Positions 58,774 to 64,000 of a stretch of DNA of 64,000 nucleotides are shown here, piece after piece. The first letter of the stretch is position 1. Each line of letters opens with the position of its first letter. The position numbers and the translations under genes were made by a program. A model generated the notes under the pieces. It saw nothing but the letters and a program-made list of their open reading frames with translations. It did no database searches and was not told the DNA's origin. This DNA is from an uncultured Clostridia bacterium. Lineage in GTDB: Bacteria; Bacillota; Clostridia; Oscillospirales; Ruminococcaceae. The stretch covers positions 114,039 to 178,038 of the forward strand of contig CANQOC010000002.1 of assembly GCA_947625375.1 (NCBI GenBank), written 5' to 3'.

Positions 58774-60021
58774 CTATCTCGGCACCGACTCGAAATACCA
58801 GTCCTCGGCGCTTTGCTTTAAATACCTGTTGACAAAGTAGCGGAGGTCGTCCATCGCGTGGTCGTTTTCCTTGACGACGCTGTCCCGGCCGCCCTTTTCG
58901 TCCCAACGGTAAAGTCCGAATTCGCGTATGCAGTCGGTACACCGCGCGGCAATTTTGATTCTGTCCGACTTAAGGGCGTCGGCGACCCTCCCTATTCCGC
59001 CGATAACGTCGTTGTCGGCGGGTATGACCGGGTATTTCCCGTGGCGGCGGATACACTCGATAAAGCTTGCCGCCGACGGGTCGACGATTACGGCCTCGAT
59101 GCTCCGACCGCCGCACAGCCTTTCAAGCGCTTCATAGTGCTCCTCGTCGGTTCTCATTCCGCCGTCACGCTTCGAGCTGTAGTAATACTCGTCAATTCGG
59201 TACCAGACTCCGCCGCTCTCGCCCCAGAGTCCGAACGACGACGGATTTACTGTCCCGTAGTCGCAGCTTACGACGAATCTCCCGCAATCCGGCGCGCGCG
59301 GCACAACGTGTTTGTTTTCGTCGAACATCGGATAAACCGCGCCGCTCAGCGCCGTCCATTCGCCGAGGACAAACCGACGGTAAAACGCGCCGCTGTAAAG
59401 CTTTTCATATCTCCGCCTGACCTCATCCGTCAGCGACGGGTTGTCCTCCATCGTAAAGTGAAGATAGAGCGCGTTCTTTTCGTCCGCCTTTTTAATCCAT
59501 TCGCGCAGGAACCAGTGCGACGGGTTGTCGGGATTGCAGTTGAACCACATCTTCGACCCCGCAAGCGAGCATCTCGCCAAAGCCTGTTCCACAAAGGACC
59601 TCGGCATCAGCGCGACCTCGTCCAAGAGTACCCCGCCGAGGGTCATGCCCTGAATAAGCGCCGCCGAGCCCTCGTCCTTGCCGCCGAAGAGAAAGAAGCG
59701 GTTTGTGCGTCCGCGATAGGTGACGGTGAACGAATTCGCCGACGCCTTTTGGGTGATTCCGAATCCGCCCCGGCGGCAGAACCCGACGAGACCGTCGGCA
59801 AGATTCCGCTTTATCGAGGTAATCGTCTTCCCGCATATCGCGAAATCGGCGCCGTCGAAGCAGGCCGTCGCCCAGAGGAGAAAGGAGAGTCCCATCGAAA
59901 AGGTCTTCCCGCTCCTGACCGAGCCGTCACAGATGATTGCGCAGCGGTTTTTCGTCGCGTCCTTCGCCCACCAAGTGAGCACCTCTTTTTGCTTCGCCGA
60001 AAATTCCTCAATCCGCCACAT
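58774..60021 (-). CDS. Phage terminase large subunit
   Basis: The packaging motor, 415 aa. ATPase: Walker A GSVRSGKT (33-40) and Walker B VLLDE (131-135); a coupling NCNPDNPSHW follows. The nuclease domain begins near FVVSCDYGTVNPSS (D254), with VIVDPSAASF later. All key residues are present, so the gene looks functional. The start overlaps the small subunit stop by one base (TGATG). Confidence 0.95.
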   Translation of the reverse strand: MWRIEEFSAKQKEVLTWWAKDATKNRCAIICDGSVRSGKTFSMGLSFLLWATACFDGADFAICGKTITSIKRNLADGLVGFCRRGGFGITQKASANSFTVTYRGRTNRFFLFGGKDEGSAALIQGMTLGGVLLDEVALMPRSFVEQALARCSLAGSKMWFNCNPDNPSHWFLREWIKKADEKNALYLHFTMEDNPSLTDEVRRRYEKLYSGAFYRRFVLGEWTALSGAVYPMFDENKHVVPRAPDCGRFVVSCDYGTVNPSSFGLWGESGGVWYRIDEYYYSSKRDGGMRTDEEHYEALERLCGGRSIEAVIVDPSAASFIECIRRHGKYPVIPADNDVIGGIGRVADALKSDRIKIAARCTDCIREFGLYRWDEKGGRDSVVKENDHAMDDLRYFVNRYLKQSAEDWYFESVPR

Positions 60022-60491
60022 CAGCCGTCAGTCTCCTTTGCCGACCTCGTCAGCGCGGAGAAGAAGCTGTCCGCCGACGACGTTTCGTCCGACCTCGTTT
60101 CAATCTCGGCGAGCTGTTCGAGCGCCTCGAGCCTGTCGAAGAACTTTATTTCGACGCCGCCGCCCTTCGGCCGCTTTATCTCGGAGACGTTATATAGGTC
60201 AAGCCGGTCCGCCGGCGGGGGTTCGTCGCACAAAAGCGCCGCCGCGTCGTTGATTCTGCCGAAGGCGAGCCGCCTCAGACCCGCGACCGCCTCGACCTTA
60301 AGGACGCCGCTCTTTTTGAGCCGCTTTATCTCGCGCCTGACCGCGCCGCTCGTCATAAGCCTCATGCCCTCGGCGAGCGCCTCGTCGGGACGCGCGCCAA
60401 GCTTCAGCGCCGCCTCCTCGGGGTTCCCGAGCGTCAGGAGATAATAGGCGAACTCGCGCTCCCTGTTTCCATTTTCTGTGATATGAATCAT
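60021..60491 (-). CDS. Phage terminase small subunit
   Basis: The DNA-recognition subunit, about 156 aa: MIHITENGNREREFAYYLLT opens a helical HTH region (NPEEAALKLG), followed by a central KRLKKSGVL helix and an oligomerisation part near RINDAAALL. The start is uncertain. ATG at 60491 directly abuts GGAAAGG; a GTG at 60518 gives nine more residues but lacks a ribosome site. The gene heads the capsid cassette. A strong hairpin with a T-rich tract (60537-60564) lies just upstream on the same strand. Confidence 0.82.
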   Translation of the reverse strand: MIHITENGNREREFAYYLLTLGNPEEAALKLGARPDEALAEGMRLMTSGAVRREIKRLKKSGVLKVEAVAGLRRLAFGRINDAAALLCDEPPPADRLDLYNVSEIKRPKGGGVEIKFFDRLEALEQLAEIETRSDETSSADSFFSALTRSAKETDG

Positions 60492-60536
60492 CCTTTCCGA
60501 AAGGAAGTGTCCTTTCACTTACATGCAGAAAAACAA

Positions 60537-60564
60537 AAAAGTTGTACGTTTCTGTACAACTTTT
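60537..60564. promoter_or_regulatory. Perfect palindrome/attenuator-like hairpin before the capsid cassette
   Basis: AAAAGTTGTAC-gtttct-GTACAACTTTT is an 11-bp perfect inverted repeat. Read toward terS it is followed by T6, G, T5, so it can act as an intrinsic terminator ahead of the cassette. As DNA, GTTGTAC-N6-GTACAAC could be an operator. Confidence 0.7.
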
Positions 60565-60589
60565 GAAAAATTTCTCGTATTTTCACCGC

Positions 60590-61840
60590 CGGAGTCCAAA
60601 AGTACGGACTTGAAAGGGGAGTGGGGGAGGTAGAGGAAGCTTGCGAGTGTTATAGGAAACAAAGGCGGCCCTACCTTGTTAAAAGGTATTCGCTTCGCTC
60701 ATACTATTTATAAACTCCCTCCCCCTTCCCCCTCCCACATGGGAGGGGGTTATGCGTTGACAAGGTTTGGAGAACCGCCTGACAGTGGGAAAATTGTGCA
60801 ATGGCGTACGTTGCCAATAAGGAGTCCGCCTTGCGGCGGACGGCTTATCACGTCACACTTGCGGTGACGTGATTACGCCTGTTCCCCCTCCCCTGCCCCT
60901 CCCCGACGGGGAGGGGTGTGCAAAGGACACTTGCGCAAGAATATTAAAAGCATGAGCGGCACCCTACCTTGCTATAAAGAATTCGCTTCGCTCATACTAT
61001 TTATAGACTCCCTCCCCCTGTCCCCTCCCACATGGGAGGGGGGGTCTGCGCGTCAAAACTTTGTTTGCCGCCTGATGGCGGAGGAAAATCTGTGCAGTGG
61101 CGTACGTTGTCAATAAGGAGTCCGCCTGCGGCGGGCGCTCATCGCGTCACTCGACCGTGACGCGTTTCGCCGATTCCCCCACCCCGGCTCTCCCCTCGAA
61201 GGGAGGGGGTGTGATGGAAACTTGCGAGCATTATAAAAAATATGCAGAGACGTCCGGCCTTTTATAAGGTATTCGCTTCGCTCATGCTATCTTTAGACTC
61301 CTATCCCCCTGCCCCCTTTCCACATGGAAAGGGGTGCTCACAGCTTCGGCTTCAGTTCCCATGAGGGCGCAGTCCGCGACCGCCGTCAGGCGGTCGAAAC
61401 GAAATGAGCAGGAAAACCCGTGCGGGTTTTTCTGCTTCATTTCGTTAGCGCGCTTCGCGCGCCGGACTGCGCTGCATAAGCTTGTTTTATAGCTGTTCAC
61501 GCTTCGCAATCATGTACGATTGATTGCTCGCGTTCACAGATAAAACAAGCGTATGCTCCATGGCGTGCAACACCGCACTGCCGGAATAAGGTATCCGCTG
61601 GCGCTCATACTATCTAAAGTCACCCCACCCCAACCCCCCTCGAGGGGAGGATATGTGATGGAAACTTGCGAGCGTTTATAAAACATGATTGCGACGCCGC
61701 TCCTCTTTAAAGGTATTCGCTTCGCTCATACTATCTATAGTCTCCCTCCCCCTGCCCCCTCCCACATGGGAGGGGGTCTGTGCGTCAAAACTGTGTTTGC
61801 CGCCTGACGGCGGGTAGGGAGTCCTCCGTTCCCTACCAAA
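60590..61840. repeat. Intergenic repeat cluster D (no genes)
   Basis: 1.25 kb. Five units of (A)AAGGTATTCGCTTCGCTC followed by ATRCTATNTNTAGACTCC lie at about 60680, 60975, 61265, 61588 and 61710. ACAT-loop palindromes follow most of them. Two copies of the GGAGTCCGCC / GCGGAC plus CACGTCAC / GTGACGTG hairpins are at about 60822 and 61117. A cloverleaf element is at 61365-61472. A block near 61478-61550 (AAGCTTGTTTTAT ... ATAAAACAAGC) is an extra inverted repeat unique to this cluster. No credible gene. Confidence 0.85.
61365..61472. repeat. Cloverleaf-like palindromic element, copy 4
   Basis: The closing stem GCGCAGTCCG / CGGACTGCGC encloses GACCGCC-gtca-GGCGGTC, a long hairpin (arms AACGAAATGAGCAG and CTGCTTCATTTCGTT around AAAACCC / GGGTTTT) and GCGCGC-ttc-GCGCGC. 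It has the same module order as copies 2 and 3. Confidence 0.8.
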
Positions 61841-61843
61841 AAA

Positions 61844-61871
61844 GCAGGAAAACCCTTTCGGATTCTCCTGC
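61844..61871 (-). terminator. Terminator of the BspA-like gene
   Basis: On the minus strand GCAGGAGAATCC-gaaa-GGGTTTTCCTGC (two mismatched pairs) is followed by TTTTTT. It lies 35 bases after the stop codon. Confidence 0.82.
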
Positions 61872-61905
61872 CAAAATCTTTATCGTCGCCAGTGTGCCGG
61901 AGGCT

Positions 61906-63771
61906 CTACTCCTTATACACAATATTCAGCGACTCGCAGCCGGCGAACATCGTGTCATCGCCGCTGACCGAGACGAAGCTGCCCGACGGAATGACCAGCG
62001 AGCGGAGCGCCCCGTCCATATAGAACATATAGGCGACCGAGGCGACGTTTGAGACGTCGAGCGCGCCGAGGTCGAGCTCCTCAACGCCGTCGCATTCCGA
62101 GAACATATACGACATGTCGGTGACGTTCGCGGTGTTGAAGCTGCCGACGTCAATCGTCGAAAGCTTGCGGCACTTGCGGAACATGTTCGACATGTCCGTG
62201 ACCTTAGAGGTGTCGAAGCCGCTGACGTCGATGCTGTCGATTCCCGCGCAGTCGTAGAAGAGGCATGACATATCGGTGACGCGCGAGGTGTTGAACGAGC
62301 TTACGTCGATGCTCTTCATCGCTTCACAGCCATAGAACACGCCCTGCATATTCGTCACTCGGGAGGTGTCGAACCCCGAGACGTCGACCGCCGAGAGCTT
62401 TTCGCACCCGCGGAAGATGTTCGATATGTCCGTCGCGTTCGACGTGTTGAACCCGCTGACGTCGAGCTCGGTGACCTTTGCGCAGTTATAGAAGAGGAGC
62501 GACAGCGTTTCGGCCCTCGAGGTGTCAAAGCCGCTCACGTCGAGCGAGCCGACCGACTTGCAGTCATAGAACATCGCCTGCATATCGGTGACGTCAGAGG
62601 TGTCAAATCCGGCGACATTTATCTCGGACAGCGCCTCGCACCCGGCGAACATACTGTGCATATCAGTGACCTTGGCGGTGTTGAAGCCGCTTACGTCCGC
62701 GGACTTCAGCGCGGTGCAGTCGAGGAACATATACGCCATGTCGGTGACGCTCGATGTGTCAAATCCGGCGGTGTCGAGCTTTTCGACGACATAGCAGTTG
62801 TTGAAGAGAGAGCGCATCGTCGTCGCCTTAGAGGTGTTGAACCCCGAGACGTCGATTACCGGCAGTCTTCTGCAATCATAGAAGAGATACGACATATCCG
62901 CGACGTTCGAGGTGTCGAATCCGCTGACGTCGAGCGTTTCGAGACGGTAGCACTTGCCGAACATCGCCTCCATATTCGTGACCTTCGAGGTGTTGAATCC
63001 GCTGACGTCGAGGCCTCCGACGAGCGCGCACCCTGCGAACATAAAGGACATATCCCTGACGTTCGACGTGTCGAATCCGCTGACATCGAGCTCCTGGAGG
63101 CTCGTACAATAGTTAAACATATAAGACATATCCGTGACCGACGAGGTGTTGAGCGCCGCCGTGTTCACAGAGGAAAGCGCGTTGCAGTTGAGGAACATTC
63201 CCTTCATGCTCGTGACCTTCGAGGAATCAAGTCCCGAAAAATCGACCTCTTCGAGTCTGTTGAACCCGTAGAAAAGATAGCTAAGGTCGGTCGCTTCGAC
63301 CTTTCCGTTCGCGGCGACGATAAGCTCGCCCTCGTCCTTCCATGCCAGAACACCCCGCCCGCCGTTTGCCGAAACGTCTCCGGCGTCGGAGGGAGCGCCG
63401 TTAAGGCTGTCCCTGAAGGTGACCTTATGCGCGTCGCTGTAGTCCGAAAGCGGCGAGACGCCCTCGGCGCCTCCGGCCTTCATCACGTTTTCTGCGGCAA
63501 CCGGTGCCGCGGCGGTCGTATTCTCCTGTGTTGCCGAAGAATCCGCACCGGTAGTGGTGGACTCGGGTGCGGCAGCACCGCTGTCGGCAGTGCCATCGGT
63601 TCCGTCCTCGGCGGGAGCGCCGCCGTCGACAGGGTCGGTCACTGCGGCGGGGTCGCTCGGAGTGTCCGCTCCGCCCTGATTTTCGACGTTTTTACCGCAG
63701 CCCGAGAGCGCCGCGGTAACGGCTATTGCCAAAGCAAGCAGCAAAGCAAGCTTTTTACTCAAATTCTTCAT
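61906..63771 (-). CDS. BspA-type (DUF285) leucine-rich repeat lipoprotein
   Basis: A 621-aa surface lipoprotein. The signal peptide ends in ALSGC. A low-complexity Ala/Asp/Thr/Gly linker spans about 25-95, and a non-repeat cap (about 98-165) with FRDSLNG and GVLAWKDEGELIVAANGKV follows. Sixteen 24-residue repeats of the form DVSGFxTSxVTDMSxMFxxC come next, then a short C-terminal cap. In DNA this is a 72-bp period. The repeat is PF03382, found in host- or surface-binding proteins of gut and oral bacteria. The position FDTS/FNTS alternates along the array with one break. There is no sortase motif; anchoring is by lipid. Confidence 0.9.
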   Translation of the reverse strand: MKNLSKKLALLLALAIAVTAALSGCGKNVENQGGADTPSDPAAVTDPVDGGAPAEDGTDGTADSGAAAPESTTTGADSSATQENTTAAAPVAAENVMKAGGAEGVSPLSDYSDAHKVTFRDSLNGAPSDAGDVSANGGRGVLAWKDEGELIVAANGKVEATDLSYLFYGFNRLEEVDFSGLDSSKVTSMKGMFLNCNALSSVNTAALNTSSVTDMSYMFNYCTSLQELDVSGFDTSNVRDMSFMFAGCALVGGLDVSGFNTSKVTNMEAMFGKCYRLETLDVSGFDTSNVADMSYLFYDCRRLPVIDVSGFNTSKATTMRSLFNNCYVVEKLDTAGFDTSSVTDMAYMFLDCTALKSADVSGFNTAKVTDMHSMFAGCEALSEINVAGFDTSDVTDMQAMFYDCKSVGSLDVSGFDTSRAETLSLLFYNCAKVTELDVSGFNTSNATDISNIFRGCEKLSAVDVSGFDTSRVTNMQGVFYGCEAMKSIDVSSFNTSRVTDMSCLFYDCAGIDSIDVSGFDTSKVTDMSNMFRKCRKLSTIDVGSFNTANVTDMSYMFSECDGVEELDLGALDVSNVASVAYMFYMDGALRSLVIPSGSFVSVSGDDTMFAGCESLNIVYKE

Positions 63772-63864
63772 CTCATTTCCTCTTTTCTATGTAGTGATGA
63801 GAGACAAACGCTTCCGCCGCCGGTTTCGGTCCCCGGCCGCGTCCGAAACGTCAAATCTTAATTT

Positions 63865-63893
63865 ATTATATCATAGTATTAAAAAAATTGCAA
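63865..63893 (-). promoter_or_regulatory. Promoter of the BspA-like gene
   Basis: TTGCAA (63893-63888), 17-bp spacer, TATAAT (63870-63865) with TATGA just before. The 5' leader of about 85 bases contains GC-rich hairpins (63800-63845). The remaining 63894-64000 is AT-rich with nothing recognisable. Confidence 0.8.
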
Positions 63894-64000
63894 TAATTTT
63901 TTGAGGTTGTTGACGTATTTTATTGTTAGACTACAATACATCTTGTACACCAAAAATAAAAAAAGAAGAATGTGCCCAAGTGTGGTAAAATAAGTCTGCC

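Noticed and set aside
58858..60444. A 528-aa open frame antisense to the terminase genes
   Set aside because: The opposite strand holds intact Walker and nuclease motifs of the terminase; this frame is a composition effect.
62656..63861. A 401-aa frame opposite the BspA-like gene with its own repeats
   Set aside because: The repeats merely reflect the 72-bp period of the real gene.

Overview
The window reads as chromosome of a GC-rich, low-oxygen Firmicute (class Clostridia, probably a gut Oscillospirales-type commensal). The basis is strong AGGAGG ribosome sites, a T-box leader, sigma-A promoters with 17-bp spacers, a sodium-pumping oxaloacetate decarboxylase, a 2-hydroxyacyl-CoA dehydratase activator-like giant protein, many lipoproteins, and host-glycan enzymes (GH2, GH98). 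The genus is inference; no rRNA or tRNA gene is present.

Layout. 1-1.4 kb: cysS (cut by the window edge) and cysE behind a cysteine T-box. 1.5-3.5 kb: small XRE regulator, its probable operator, a two-domain lipoprotein, and upp. 3.6-11.1 kb: glycan locus (GH2 galactosidase, orphan sugar-binding lipoprotein, membrane-anchored GH98). 11.2-16.9 kb: low-molecular-weight phosphatase, ZIP transporter, M16C peptidase. 18-23.6 kb: Ig-like lipoprotein and a PHP / GT2 / YfhO operon. 24.3-31 kb: CmpB-like membrane protein, 1421-aa activase-like protein, methyltransferase, and an AT-rich foreign-looking gene. 31.2-34.6 kb: complete Na+-decarboxylase operon (oadG, biotin carrier, oadB, oadA). 34.8-38.4 kb: hydrolase, murF-like, ddl. 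38.5-42 kb: lipoprotein, rnpB RNA, beta-lactamase-fold lipoprotein, PrsA-like foldase. 42.1-47.3 kb: dppBCDF-A peptide importer. 48.3-49.6 kb: M29 aminopeptidase. 50.5-53.6 kb: Crp-family regulator with a taurine/nitrate-type ABC importer. 53.6-60.5 kb: eight-gene phage capsid cassette (terminases, portal, protease, capsid, connector, hub) without integrase, tail tube or lysis genes. 61.9-63.8 kb: BspA-type repeat lipoprotein.

The most notable signal is in the intergenic DNA. Two homologous loci (23.69-24.13 kb and 49.74-50.30 kb, opposite orientation) look like a type I toxin-antitoxin system. Each encodes a 23-24 aa hydrophobic, Lys-ended peptide whose ribosome site sits in a hairpin, converging on tandem ~120-bp antisense RNA genes (two copies in one locus, three in the other), each with a consensus promoter and terminator. 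One antitoxin class in each locus does not match the local toxin, which predicts another toxin elsewhere in the genome.

About 4.7 kb in four clusters (12.5-13.9, 16.9-18.0, 47.4-48.3, 60.6-61.9 kb) is built from recurring palindromic modules. These include four copies of a cloverleaf-like element whose central hairpin changes sequence but keeps its pairing. Degenerate 7-bp repeat tracts are scattered between genes throughout.
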